A DNA stretch of 64,000 bases from Thomasclavelia sp. (GCA_028749475.1 JAQVWN010000003.1:62001-126000), one strand, 5' to 3'. Counted from the stretch's first letter, positions 18,415 through 26,799 are shown. Notes: generated by a model not told the origin, from the sequence alone. Numbers and translations: made by a program.

Positions 18415-18969
18415 ATGAAGTTAATTGTTGGATTAGGAAATCCAGGAAAAGAATATGAACATACTAGACATAATACCGGGTTTGAAGTAACTAATAAACT
18501 AGCTGATAAACTAGGTGTTAGCCTTTCAACTAGTAAACATAAAGGTCTATATGCTAAAACAAAATATAATGGAGAAGATGTAATCATTTTACAACCTCAG
18601 ACATTTATGAATCTTTCAGGTGAAAGTGTTCAAGCTGTAATGGGCTACTTTAAAGTGGATATTGATGACTTAATTGTCATCTATGATGATTTAGATATGC
18701 CCGTAGGTAAACTCCGTTTAAGAGTTAATGGTAGCGCTGGTGGTCATAATGGAATAAAGAGTATTATTTCTTGCGTCGGTTCGCAAGACTTTAAACGTAT
18801 TAGAGTAGGAATAGGTAGACTTCCATATATTAAGGTCGTTGATTATGTTCTAGGCCGTTTCACTAAAGAACAACAACCTTCATTTGATGAAGGTGTAAAC
18901 AAGGCGGTAGAAGCATTAATCGATACTTTAGATAATGATTTTACGCATGCCATGAATAAGTATAACTAG
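18415..18969 (+). CDS. pth: Peptidyl-tRNA hydrolase
   Basis: 184 residues. Frees tRNA from peptidyl-tRNA dropped by ribosomes. MKLIVGLGNPGKEYEHTRHN carries the Asn9 and catalytic His19; PQTFMNLSG, VIYDDLDMPVG (catalytic Asp) and GGHNGIKSI complete the family set. ATG 18415 lies behind AAAGAGGT. Four bases separate it from pulA and seven from mfd; pth-mfd is a conserved Firmicutes pair. Stops with TAG. Confidence 0.96.
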   Translation: MKLIVGLGNPGKEYEHTRHNTGFEVTNKLADKLGVSLSTSKHKGLYAKTKYNGEDVIILQPQTFMNLSGESVQAVMGYFKVDIDDLIVIYDDLDMPVGKLRLRVNGSAGGHNGIKSIISCVGSQDFKRIRVGIGRLPYIKVVDYVLGRFTKEQQPSFDEGVNKAVEALIDTLDNDFTHAMNKYN

Positions 18970-18976
18970 AGGAAAT

Positions 18977-21900
18977 ATGAAGAAAATATTAAATGTATTA
19001 AAAAATGATCAGGCTTATAAAAGCCTGATTAATTCAAAAAATAATATCGTTACTAATTCAACAATTGCGCAGGCACTTTTAATTTCAAGTGCCTTCTTTG
19101 AGTTAGATAAAGATTTAGTAATTGTAAAACCAACTTTAAAAGAAGCTAACGATTTATACAATATTCTAAAGAGTGTTAGTGATGATGTGCATTTATTTAG
19201 TTGTGATGAATCTTTTAGAGTTGAAGCTTTAACTAGCTCACCAGAATTATTAATTCAAAGAATAAAAACTCTATATCATATAACTTCTAAAAGAAAGAAA
19301 ATCTTAATTGTTCATACTCATTCACTAATAAGATATCTTCCTTCTCCAACTTTATTTAATAAAAGTATTATTGAATTAAAAACAGGAGATGTAGTAGATA
19401 TTAATGAACTAACTAATCAGTTAGTTAACATTGGTTATAATAATATTTCAATCGTTAATCAACCTTTTTACTTTTGTAAAAGAGGAGGAGTAATTGATAT
19501 CTATTCGGTTCAATACGAATATCCCATTAGAATTGAATTCTTTGATGATGAAATAGATTACATCAAATTCTATAATCCTAAATCTCAAAGAACTATTGAA
19601 AAAATAGAAGAAGTTCAAATAATTCCGGCTAGTGATATCTTATATGAATCAATAGGTTTAGAAGATGCCTTTGATAAAATGGATAAGCTTTTACTTCAAG
19701 CTTCTACTAAACTAGAAAAAAGCATTTATGAAGAGTTAGAAAATAAAGTATCTTTAGATAAAGAATTGTTAAATGAAGGTAGTAAAGAAAGTAGTATGTA
19801 CACATACTACAGTTTATTTAATAACACTTCTAATATTCTAAATTATTTAAATGATCCTCTAATTATAGTTTCTGATAAAAAGATGTGTGATGAAGCTTAT
19901 AAAAGATTTATTAGTGAAAACTTCTTTTATAATACGGAAATGTATAATTTAGGAAAGTTTTTAAAAGGTTTAGATTTGTTTTATGAATTAGATGATGTCT
20001 TAAAAGATGATTATAAAGAATTCGTTGAATTTGGAAATGAAAAAGATATTCTATTTAATACTCACGATTTAGTATTTAATCATGATAAAGAAGATATCGT
20101 TATCAAACAAATTAATGATTATTTAAAACAAAATGATATTCTTATTTGTTTAAAAGATAAACATCAAATAACTCTTATTTGTGATTTACTAGATAAGTAC
20201 GAATATACTTATCATAGTATTTCCCTTAGCGATAAAATAGAAAAAGGTATTAATATTTATTTAGGTTCAATTCCTCGAGGAATTGAACTAATTGATGAAA
20301 AAATAATTGTTTTAACAGATTATGAATTGTTTGGAAAGGTTAGTATTAAAAAGCCTAAACATATTCGTTATAAAGGTGCTAAAACAATTCATGATACAGA
20401 TGAATTAAATGTTGGTGACTATGTTGTTCATGATCAATATGGAATTGGACAATATTTAGGAATTAAAACTTTAGAAGTTAAAGGATTTCATAAAGATTAT
20501 TTATATATTGCTTATAAGGGTGATGATACTTTATATATTCCGGTTGAACAGTTTAAATTGATTAGAAAGTATTCCTCTAAAGAAGGTATTACTCCTAAAA
20601 TTTATGCTCTAGATGGTAAGAAATGGAAAAAAGATCGAGCTAAAGCCGTAGCTAAGATTGATGATATTGCTGATGAATTAATTGAAATCTATTCAAAAAG
20701 AATGGCTAGTGTTGGTTTTGAATTTTCACCAGACACATCTTTACAAATCGAATTTGAAAATAAATTTGAATATGATTTAACTGATGATCAACTGCAATCA
20801 ATTAATGAAATTAAAGCTGATATGGAAAAACCTCAACCAATGGATAGACTACTATGTGGTGATGTTGGTTTTGGTAAAACAGAAGTAGCTTTAAGAGCTG
20901 CTTTTAAAGCAATTTGTGATAATAAACAAGTCGCTTTTCTATGTCCTACAACAATATTATCAATGCAACATTATCGAGTTGTAAAAGAAAGATTTAAGGA
21001 TTTCCCAGTAGAGATAGCTTTATTAAATCGATTTACAACAACTAAACAAAAAAATAAAATCTTAAAAGGTTTAGAAGATGGTTCAATAGATTTTATTATT
21101 GGAACTCATCGAATATTATCGAAAGATATTATATTTAAAGATATTGGTTTATTAATTATTGATGAAGAACAACGTTTCGGTGTTGCTCAAAAAGAAAAAA
21201 TAAAAGAATATCGAGAAAACATCGATGTTATCTCTTTATCAGCAACCCCAATTCCTCGAACTCTTCAAATGTCTTTAATGGGGATAAGAGGACTATCTCA
21301 AATAGAAACTCCTCCTAAAGATCGATTACCTGTTCAAACATATGTGATTGAAAAGAATAATGTTTTATTAAAACAAGTAATTGAAAGAGAACTAGCTCGA
21401 GGAGGTCAGGTGTTTTACTTACATAATAAAACTGATCAACTAGTAAATATTGGTTACAATATTCAAAGAATGGTTCCTGATGCTAAGATAGCTATTGCTC
21501 ATGGACAGATGGATAAAGATGATATTGAAGATGTTATGCAAGACTTTGTCGAAGGAAAGTATAATGTCTTAGTTTGTACTACGATTATTGAAACTGGAAT
21601 TGATATTCCTAACGCTAATACAATGATTGTTGATCAGGCTGATCACTTTGGACTTTCTCAACTATATCAAATAAGAGGAAGAGTAGGTCGGAGTGATAAA
21701 ATAGCTTATGCCTACTTTATGTATAATCCTAAAAAATCAATGACCGAAGAAGCCACTAAACGTTTAAAAGCTTTAAAAGAGTTTACTGAACTAGGTAGTG
21801 GTTATAAAATAGCTCTAAGAGATTTATCAATTAGGGGTGGTGGTGATATCCTAGGTGGTAAACAAGCTGGCTTTATTGAAACAGTTGGATTTGATTCTTA

Positions 21901-22402
21901 TATGGCTATTTTAGAAGAAGCGATTACTAAAAGAACTGGTAAACATTTAGTTGAAAAGAAAAAAGAAATTCCAACAACTAATATCAATGTTGATGGTTAT
22001 ATTCCTAAAGATTATATTGATAGTGACTATGATAAATTAGTCCTTTATCAAAGACTAGAAAGTGTTAATAACTTGGATGAATTAGCTGATTTAGAGAGTG
22101 AGTTTAAAGATTTTTATGGTCGACTTCCAGAAGAAGTTGAAAACTTACTTGGGAAAAGGGAACTAGATATCTTAGCAGACAATAAACTATTTGAAAACAT
22201 TATTGATCAAGGAGAATATCTTGTAATCATCTTTACTAAAGAAGCTAGTGCTTATGTTGAAGGAGATATTTTATTTGAACAAACAAATAAATATTTCTCT
22301 AAACCTAAATTTGCGTATTTAGAAAATCAAATATCATTAACTCTAAATAAAGAAGAAAACTGGTTGAAAAAACTTAATAAACTATTAATGGAGTTAGAAT
22401 AA
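18977..22402 (+). CDS. mfd: Transcription-repair coupling factor
   Basis: 1141 residues. Pushes stalled RNA polymerase off damaged DNA and recruits UvrABC. N-terminal UvrB-like part (GGVIDIYS), RNA-polymerase-interacting domain (VGDYVVHDQYGIGQYLG), then the RecG-like translocase with Walker A GDVGFGKTE (Lys634), IIDEEQRFGV, SATPIPRTLQMS and QIRGRVGRSD, and a C-terminal TRCF domain. Slightly shorter than the ~1150-1180 of Bacilli. Two hairpins lie in its first 120 bases and a 24-bp palindrome at 20265-20288. Confidence 0.97.
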   Translation: MKKILNVLKNDQAYKSLINSKNNIVTNSTIAQALLISSAFFELDKDLVIVKPTLKEANDLYNILKSVSDDVHLFSCDESFRVEALTSSPELLIQRIKTLYHITSKRKKILIVHTHSLIRYLPSPTLFNKSIIELKTGDVVDINELTNQLVNIGYNNISIVNQPFYFCKRGGVIDIYSVQYEYPIRIEFFDDEIDYIKFYNPKSQRTIEKIEEVQIIPASDILYESIGLEDAFDKMDKLLLQASTKLEKSIYEELENKVSLDKELLNEGSKESSMYTYYSLFNNTSNILNYLNDPLIIVSDKKMCDEAYKRFISENFFYNTEMYNLGKFLKGLDLFYELDDVLKDDYKEFVEFGNEKDILFNTHDLVFNHDKEDIVIKQINDYLKQNDILICLKDKHQITLICDLLDKYEYTYHSISLSDKIEKGINIYLGSIPRGIELIDEKIIVLTDYELFGKVSIKKPKHIRYKGAKTIHDTDELNVGDYVVHDQYGIGQYLGIKTLEVKGFHKDYLYIAYKGDDTLYIPVEQFKLIRKYSSKEGITPKIYALDGKKWKKDRAKAVAKIDDIADELIEIYSKRMASVGFEFSPDTSLQIEFENKFEYDLTDDQLQSINEIKADMEKPQPMDRLLCGDVGFGKTEVALRAAFKAICDNKQVAFLCPTTILSMQHYRVVKERFKDFPVEIALLNRFTTTKQKNKILKGLEDGSIDFIIGTHRILSKDIIFKDIGLLIIDEEQRFGVAQKEKIKEYRENIDVISLSATPIPRTLQMSLMGIRGLSQIETPPKDRLPVQTYVIEKNNVLLKQVIERELARGGQVFYLHNKTDQLVNIGYNIQRMVPDAKIAIAHGQMDKDDIEDVMQDFVEGKYNVLVCTTIIETGIDIPNANTMIVDQADHFGLSQLYQIRGRVGRSDKIAYAYFMYNPKKSMTEEATKRLKALKEFTELGSGYKIALRDLSIRGGGDILGGKQAGFIETVGFDSYMAILEEAITKRTGKHLVEKKKEIPTTNINVDGYIPKDYIDSDYDKLVLYQRLESVNNLDELADLESEFKDFYGRLPEEVENLLGKRELDILADNKLFENIIDQGEYLVIIFTKEASAYVEGDILFEQTNKYFSKPKFAYLENQISLTLNKEENWLKKLNKLLMELE
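20265..20288. repeat. 24-bp perfect palindrome inside mfd
   Basis: GTTCAATTCCTC followed directly by its reverse complement, within the coding sequence. Confidence 0.8.
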
Positions 22403-22428
22403 AGGGAACAACCTAAGTTGTTCCCTTT
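22401..22428. terminator. Shared hairpin between convergent mfd and the dUTPase-like gene
   Basis: 12-bp perfect stem AAAGGGAACAAC with a CTAA loop, between two convergent genes. The T-tracts are short on both sides. Confidence 0.75.
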
Positions 22429-22431
22429 ATA

Positions 22432-22890
22432 TTATTTATATGAATCTTTTAATGAATTTAGAATATCTTCTAAATCTAAGTTAAGTTTTAAACCTAAAGC
22501 TAAATAATCATCAATACAGTTTTGATAATCATTAAAACGATAAGTACTATTTAACAGAATAACTTCTTGATATATTTTCATAAATTGATGATTAATACTT
22601 TCTTCATTACCTATTTCAATATTATCTTTAATTTCATCAACTTTAATTTCATAACCAATCGCCATTAACATCTTTAAACCATTGATATAAGTTTCTAGTA
22701 AAGCATCTTTATCAACAGCTGATTTATCATAGAAAGTATATGCTTTACTTTCTTCTCCTACATTACCTAATTCAGTTAAGAAACTTAATGCTTTTTCTTC
22801 GACCATTACGGGATTTAAAACTTCATCTTTCGAGGTAGTAGTAAGTTCATGATAAACCTTCATTCGATAAATATTTGCAATTTCTAACAT
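22432..22890 (-). CDS. dUTPase-like protein, all-alpha NTP pyrophosphatase fold
   Basis: 152 residues, all helical. The block ALSFLTELGNVGEESKAYTF, then LLETYINGLKMLMAIGYEI, follows the dimeric dUTPase (dUTPase_2/MazG-like) pattern E-x-x-E-x-x-x-E ... E-x-x-x-D. The family removes dUTP or related nucleotides. Here Asn43 and Asn70 appear where metal-binding Glu and Asp are usual (comparison from memory), so activity may be altered. ATG at 22890 is preferred to GTG at 22899 because AGGCGG overlaps the latter. It has its own TATAAT on the minus strand at 22913-22918. Confidence 0.65.
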   Translation of the reverse strand: MLEIANIYRMKVYHELTTTSKDEVLNPVMVEEKALSFLTELGNVGEESKAYTFYDKSAVDKDALLETYINGLKMLMAIGYEIKVDEIKDNIEIGNEESINHQFMKIYQEVILLNSTYRFNDYQNCIDDYLALGLKLNLDLEDILNSLKDSYK

Positions 22891-22926
22891 ATTTTTCACC
22901 GCCTATAGTTATATTATAATCTTAAT

Positions 22927-23535
22927 TTATTGATTGTTAAGAGTCGGAATATAATCTTCGCCAATAACTTTATGTTGATAATTATTAGAAGTAATTTCTT
23001 GAATTTGATCAAAGATATTTTCATCTCTAATAAACATTTCATAAGTTACTTTATCGTTATAATTAGTATTTAGAATATCAATATTATTTATTTTAAATAA
23101 ATATTCTATTTTTTTGGTAAAAGAATAATCAATTGTAACTAAGTATTTCTTTACTAGTTCTTTTTCAACAATATTTGCTTTCTTTAATGCTTCAACAACA
23201 CTATTAGTATAGGCTCTAGTAAGACCACCAGCCCCTAATTTAATTCCTCCAAAGTATCTTGTCACAATGACTATAATATTGGTTAATTTTTGCATCTTTA
23301 ATACATTTAACATTGGCATCCCAGCAGTACCACTAGGTTCACCATTATCTTCAGCTTTTTCATTACTTCCAATAATATATGCTACACAGTTATGAGTAGC
23401 GTCATGATATTTATTTTTAACGTTATTAATTAATACTTTTGCTTCATTAATATCACTACAAGGTATTAAAGTAGTAATAAATTGAGATTTTTTAATTACG
23501 ATAGTATTAGTAGTTGTTTTTTCTATTGATAGCAT
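22927..23535 (-). CDS. yigZ: YigZ/IMPACT-family protein
   Basis: 202 residues of the UPF0029/IMPACT family: KKSQFITTLIPC, the DATHNCVAYIIG block, EDNGEPSGTAGMPML and VTRYFGGIKLGAGGL are its hallmarks, followed by a C-terminal DUF1949-like domain. Members are implicated in translation regulation, but the bacterial biochemical role is not settled. The start at MLSIEK (23535) is set by AAAGAGG; an upstream in-frame Met lacks a ribosome site. Divergent from the DegV gene. Confidence 0.9.
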   Translation of the reverse strand: MLSIEKTTTNTIVIKKSQFITTLIPCSDINEAKVLINNVKNKYHDATHNCVAYIIGSNEKAEDNGEPSGTAGMPMLNVLKMQKLTNIIVIVTRYFGGIKLGAGGLTRAYTNSVVEALKKANIVEKELVKKYLVTIDYSFTKKIEYLFKINNIDILNTNYNDKVTYEMFIRDENIFDQIQEITSNNYQHKVIGEDYIPTLNNQ

Positions 23536-23549
23536 TTTAACCTCTTTAC

Positions 23550-23578
23550 TAGATATATTATACATTATTTGGTATTAT
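23550..23578 (+). promoter_or_regulatory. Promoter of the DegV gene
   Basis: TAGATA, 17 bases, TGG-TATTAT. A minus-strand TATAAT for yigZ lies at 23557-23562 in the same gap, so the divergent promoters overlap. Confidence 0.45.
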
Positions 23579-23595
23579 TTGTAAGAGGTGCTTAG

Positions 23596-24471
23596 ATGAA
23601 TAAAATAGCTGTACTTGTAGATAGTGGTTGCCAAATAGAAATTGGTTCAATGGAAGACAAAGGAATCTTTGTAGTACCACTAACTGTTACAATAAATGAT
23701 AAGACATATTTAGATGAAGAAGAGATTACTAGTTTAGAAGTCTTTAAGAAAATGGAAAAGGATAATACGCTAGGTGTAAAGACATCTCAACCTTCAACAG
23801 GAATAATTGAAGAATATGTCAATAAAATAAAAGATCTTGGTTATAAACATATTATCGCTTTACCAATCGCCACTGGTTTATCATCAACTCTTCAAGGAAT
23901 GAAGTTAGCGTGTGATATGGCTAAGATGCCGGTTACTTTAGTTGATACTAAAGGAACTGCTGGCAACCAAAGATACTTAGCTTTACTAACTAGTAAATTA
24001 GTTGAAGTAGGTAAAGAAATAAATGAAATAGTAGAAATACTTGAAAATTGTATTAATCATTCTGGCACAGTCATTATGGTTCCTAATTTGGATCATTTAG
24101 CTAGAGGAGGAAGAATTACTCCTGGTGTAGCTAGACTAGCTGGACTACTTAAAATAGTACCTATTATGGAGTTAAACTATAAGCTTGGTGGAAAGATTGA
24201 TACATACGATAAAGTAAGAACTGTTAGAAAAGCTAACATCAAAATTATTGATCACTTAATTAATGATTGTGGAGTTAATGCTAAAGACTATATTTTTACT
24301 ATTGAACACGTATTATCGAAAGACTTAGCTTTAGCGATGAAAGAAGAATTAAAAAAACGTTTAGGCAATGAGGCTAAAATAAGAGTAGATAATCTTCCTT
24401 CAGTTGTAGGAGCCCATATGGGTATTGGTGGTATTGGTTATCAATATATCAAAAAATATGTTAAAGAATAA
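23596..24471 (+). CDS. DegV-family fatty-acid-binding protein (FakB type)
   Basis: 291 residues. DegV/FakB proteins hold a fatty acid for phosphorylation by FakA, letting exogenous fatty acids enter phospholipid synthesis. Seen: VDSGCQI near the start, TSQPSTG (head-group Thr/Ser site), the ALPIATGLSSTLQG block, VDTKGTAGNQ and the C-terminal VVGAHMGIGGIGY. Family members usually have GPG in the last motif; here it is GIG. FakA is not in the window. Ribosome site AAGAGGTG. Confidence 0.88.
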   Translation: MNKIAVLVDSGCQIEIGSMEDKGIFVVPLTVTINDKTYLDEEEITSLEVFKKMEKDNTLGVKTSQPSTGIIEEYVNKIKDLGYKHIIALPIATGLSSTLQGMKLACDMAKMPVTLVDTKGTAGNQRYLALLTSKLVEVGKEINEIVEILENCINHSGTVIMVPNLDHLARGGRITPGVARLAGLLKIVPIMELNYKLGGKIDTYDKVRTVRKANIKIIDHLINDCGVNAKDYIFTIEHVLSKDLALAMKEELKKRLGNEAKIRVDNLPSVVGAHMGIGGIGYQYIKKYVKE

Positions 24472-24490
24472 AAAAAGGACATTGTCCTTT
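24470..24490 (-). terminator. Terminator of the S24 repressor gene
   Basis: AAAGGAC / GTCCTTT stem with an ATT loop. Read on the minus strand it is followed by seven T. It overlaps the repressor stop codon and lies between convergent genes. Confidence 0.75.
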
Positions 24491-25088
24491 AAAAAGTAAT
24501 TTTATTAAATAGAACTCGACCAATTATCCTAACCGGTAATTCTTCTAGTTCTTTTTTATTATAATAACGAGTTTCATATTCTTTATTGGTAGCTTCTAAT
24601 ATTAAGAGATCATCTTTTTTGATGATTTTTTTAATAGTAACTTCACTTCCAATCATAATAACGGCAATCTCGCCAGATAAAACATCATTTTGCCTTTTAA
24701 CATATACTAAATCACCATCAAAGATATGACTGCCAGTCATCGAATTACCAGTAACCTTTAAAAAGTAATCACCTTGAATACTTTCTTTTTCACTAACATC
24801 TTCATATCCTAGTAGATTTTCATCGGCCAATAAATCATAACCAGCTTTAACAATTCCTAAAATTGGCTTTTTAAATCGATGAAGTTTTATCTCATCATCA
24901 AGATATTTATTAACATCAATATCTAAAAGATTACAAATCTTAATTTTATTATCATTAGGAATATTTCTAATAGCTCCACTTTCATAACGCATCACAGTAG
25001 TTTTAGAAAGATTAAGTTTACTAGCAACATCTTCTAAAGTTAATTTAGCTTCTTTTCTTTTGATTTTCATTTCTTCATTTAGTTTCAT
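24489..25088 (-). CDS. hdiR: Self-cleaving S24-family repressor, HdiR-like
   Basis: 199 residues. N-terminal XRE-type helix-turn-helix (LEDVASKLNLSKTTVMRYESG), then a LexA-like domain with a cleavage-site Ala82-Gly83 (GIVKAGYD), nucleophile Ser116 in GNSM and Lys153 in VTIKK. This is the plan of HdiR of Lactococcus, a DNA-damage-responsive repressor that controls a umuC gene. Here too a Y-family polymerase gene is divergent, and the 123-base gap holds paired GTTGC repeats. The ATG at 25088 sits exactly seven bases after a perfect -10 box, so the mRNA appears leaderless. The name follows the architecture; orthology is inferred. Confidence 0.82.
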   Translation of the reverse strand: MKLNEEMKIKRKEAKLTLEDVASKLNLSKTTVMRYESGAIRNIPNDNKIKICNLLDIDVNKYLDDEIKLHRFKKPILGIVKAGYDLLADENLLGYEDVSEKESIQGDYFLKVTGNSMTGSHIFDGDLVYVKRQNDVLSGEIAVIMIGSEVTIKKIIKKDDLLILEATNKEYETRYYNKKELEELPVRIIGRVLFNKITF

Positions 25089-25094
25089 AAGCCA

Positions 25095-25123
25095 ATTATA
25101 ATAAATAAATTGCATTTAAGCAA
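25095..25123 (-). promoter_or_regulatory. Promoter of the S24 repressor gene, leaderless start
   Basis: On the minus strand: TTGCTT (25118-25123), 17 bases, TATAAT (25095-25100). Transcription would begin at the A of the ATG. The -35 box is part of an inverted GTTGC-type repeat, suggesting autoregulation. Confidence 0.75.
25110..25123. promoter_or_regulatory. Candidate repressor operator 1
   Basis: TTGC-N6-GCAA inverted repeat over the -35 of the repressor promoter. Confidence 0.55.
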
Positions 25124-25145
25124 CAAATAAACGGATTTAAATCGT

Positions 25146-25180
25146 TAAAGTTGCATATGGTATTGATAAACGCAACTTTA
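25146..25180. promoter_or_regulatory. Candidate repressor operator 2
   Basis: Perfect 9-bp arms TAAAGTTGC (25146-25154) and GCAACTTTA (25172-25180), spanning the -35 box of the polymerase promoter. Confidence 0.6.
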
Positions 25181-25191
25181 TGATTTAGAAT
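25163..25191 (+). promoter_or_regulatory. Promoter of the Y-family polymerase gene
   Basis: TTGATA (25163-25168), 17 bases, TAGAAT (25186-25191). Both boxes are covered or flanked by the inverted repeats. Confidence 0.7.
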
Positions 25192-25220
25192 TGTTGCATA
25201 GGAGGTAATTCATGCAACAA
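25191..25220. promoter_or_regulatory. Candidate repressor operator 3, spanning the ribosome site and start codon
   Basis: Perfect 9-bp arms TTGTTGCAT (25191-25199) and ATGCAACAA (25212-25220). The right arm includes the polymerase ATG and the AGGAGGT ribosome site lies between the arms. The left arm begins at or before the predicted transcription start, so a DNA operator is likelier than an mRNA hairpin. Confidence 0.6.
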
Positions 25221-26456
25221 AGATACATATTACATATCGATATTAACCATTGCTACGCTCAAATAGAAGAAATGATGAACCCTCAGTATAAAGAAGTACC
25301 AATGGCCGTAGGAGGACATGAGGAAAGTCGTCATGGAATTATTTTAACTAAGAACCTTATAGCTAAAAAGTACGGCGTTAAAACTGCTGAAACCTTAAGA
25401 GAAGCTAAAAGAAAATGCCCCAACCTAGTTATTATTCATCCTGATTATCCTAAGTATCAATACTACACAACTAAAGTAAAAGATATCTATCGTCGTTATA
25501 GTGATAAGGTGGAATCTTTTGGGTTAGATGAAGCTTGGGTTGATATTACTCATTCTACTCAACTATTTGGTTCCCCAATTGAACTTGCTAAAAGAATTCA
25601 AAGGGAAGTTAGAATTGAACTAGGTTTAACGGTTTCTATTGGTTTAAGTGGAAATAAGATTTTTGCTAAAATGGGCAGTGATATGTTTAAACCATATGGA
25701 TTAGTTTATATTAATGATGATAACTATAAAGATATTATTTGGCCTTTACCAATAAGTGATCTATTTTATGTTGGAAGACAAACTACTAAAAAGATGTTAG
25801 CAATGCATATTGAAACTATTGGCCAACTAGCTTTGTTAGATAAATCTTTTTTGAAACTTCATTTTGGCAAGATGGGAGAATTGCTTTGGATCTTTGCTAA
25901 TGGCGAAGACGTTAGCGAAGTTATGCTTTCTAGCTATCAAGATGAAGTTAAGTCCGTTGGTAATAGTATTACAACAACTAGAGACTTAAATAATAGCCGA
26001 GAAGTAAGAAGTGTCTTTTATGTTTTAAGTGAATCTATTGCTTCTAGACTTAAAGATGATAATTTAGTTGGTAATACTATTGGGATCTGTCTTCGGACAA
26101 ATGAACTAACTGGCTTTGTTAGACAAAAGAAAATAGAGAATTATACTAATATTTCTGGTGAAATATTAGATATCAGTATGAAATTATTAAATGATAATTA
26201 TGATTTTTCTTTAGGACTTAGAAGTGTTGGTATTCGAGTAACAGGTTTAAAAGAAGATGATAATATTATGCAAATAAACTTATTCGAAGATCCAATTAAA
26301 CGAATAGAAGCTAAAAAATTAGACAAAGCAATTGATTATTTAAGAAGTAAGTATGGATTTTATAGTGTGAAAAGATGTTGTATGCTTTTGGATAATAATA
26401 TAACTAACTTTAATCCTAAAGGAGAACATACTATCTTTCCTCGAGGTTACTTTTAA
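25212..26456 (+). CDS. Y-family translesion DNA polymerase (UmuC/DinB type)
   Basis: 414 residues. Copies damaged templates at low fidelity. Catalytic Asp10 in HIDINHCY and the acidic pair Asp106-Glu107 in SFGLDEAWVD; helix-hairpin-helix region after residue ~170; little-finger domain; and a sliding-clamp motif QINLF at residues 354-358. Length and the divergent S24 repressor resemble the damage-inducible UmuC of streptococci and lactococci. Strong AGGAGGT ribosome site. The next gene overlaps its stop by one base. Confidence 0.9.
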   Translation: MQQRYILHIDINHCYAQIEEMMNPQYKEVPMAVGGHEESRHGIILTKNLIAKKYGVKTAETLREAKRKCPNLVIIHPDYPKYQYYTTKVKDIYRRYSDKVESFGLDEAWVDITHSTQLFGSPIELAKRIQREVRIELGLTVSIGLSGNKIFAKMGSDMFKPYGLVYINDDNYKDIIWPLPISDLFYVGRQTTKKMLAMHIETIGQLALLDKSFLKLHFGKMGELLWIFANGEDVSEVMLSSYQDEVKSVGNSITTTRDLNNSREVRSVFYVLSESIASRLKDDNLVGNTIGICLRTNELTGFVRQKKIENYTNISGEILDISMKLLNDNYDFSLGLRSVGIRVTGLKEDDNIMQINLFEDPIKRIEAKKLDKAIDYLRSKYGFYSVKRCCMLLDNNITNFNPKGEHTIFPRGYF

Positions 26457-26725
26457 TGAAGAAAATATATAAACATTATATTGGTGTAATTAATTACACC
26501 AATATGGAAGGCAAAGAAAGACCATTATATATTGTTTGGAATGAAGGAATAAAATATAAAATAGAAAAGATTTATCGAGTCCAAGAAGAAAGTTCAATAG
26601 CTGGAGGCTGTGGCTTAATGTATGATTGTAAGATCCAAGGGAAAAGAGTTAATCTTTATAAGCAACAATCTCGATGGTTTATTGAATGTTCACTGCCGCC
26701 AGTAGAGTTTTGGATGGGATGCTAA
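26456..26725 (+). CDS. Conserved small protein linked to the Y-family polymerase
   Basis: 89 residues, start overlapping the polymerase stop (TAATG). The core KYKIEKIYRVQEESSIAGG with GLMYDCKIQGKRVNLYKQ and RWFIE looks like a small beta-rich domain that I recall beside damage-inducible polymerase genes in Firmicutes. No function is known to me. A 28-bp perfect palindrome occupies codons ~8-17. Translational coupling suggests it works with, or is regulated like, the polymerase. Confidence 0.75.
   Translation: MKKIYKHYIGVINYTNMEGKERPLYIVWNEGIKYKIEKIYRVQEESSIAGGCGLMYDCKIQGKRVNLYKQQSRWFIECSLPPVEFWMGC
26478..26505. repeat. 28-bp perfect palindrome in the 89-residue gene
   Basis: 14-bp arms ATATTGGTGTAATT and its reverse complement with no spacer, beginning 23 bases into the gene. 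Confidence 0.9.
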
Positions 26726-26749
26726 TAGTGAGATAAATTTGAGACAAAC

Positions 26750-26778
26750 TTGGAGCGAATACTTCAAACCATTATTAT
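26750..26778 (+). promoter_or_regulatory. comFA promoter
   Basis: TTGGAG, 17-base spacer, TATTAT. It allows comFA-comFC to be expressed apart from the polymerase. Confidence 0.55.
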
Positions 26779-26799
26779 AAAATATGATTGGTGATAGAA

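Noticed and set aside
25191-25220. RNA hairpin hiding the polymerase ribosome site
   Set aside because: The predicted transcription start lies within or after the left arm, so the hairpin would not form in the mRNA; a DNA operator is likelier.
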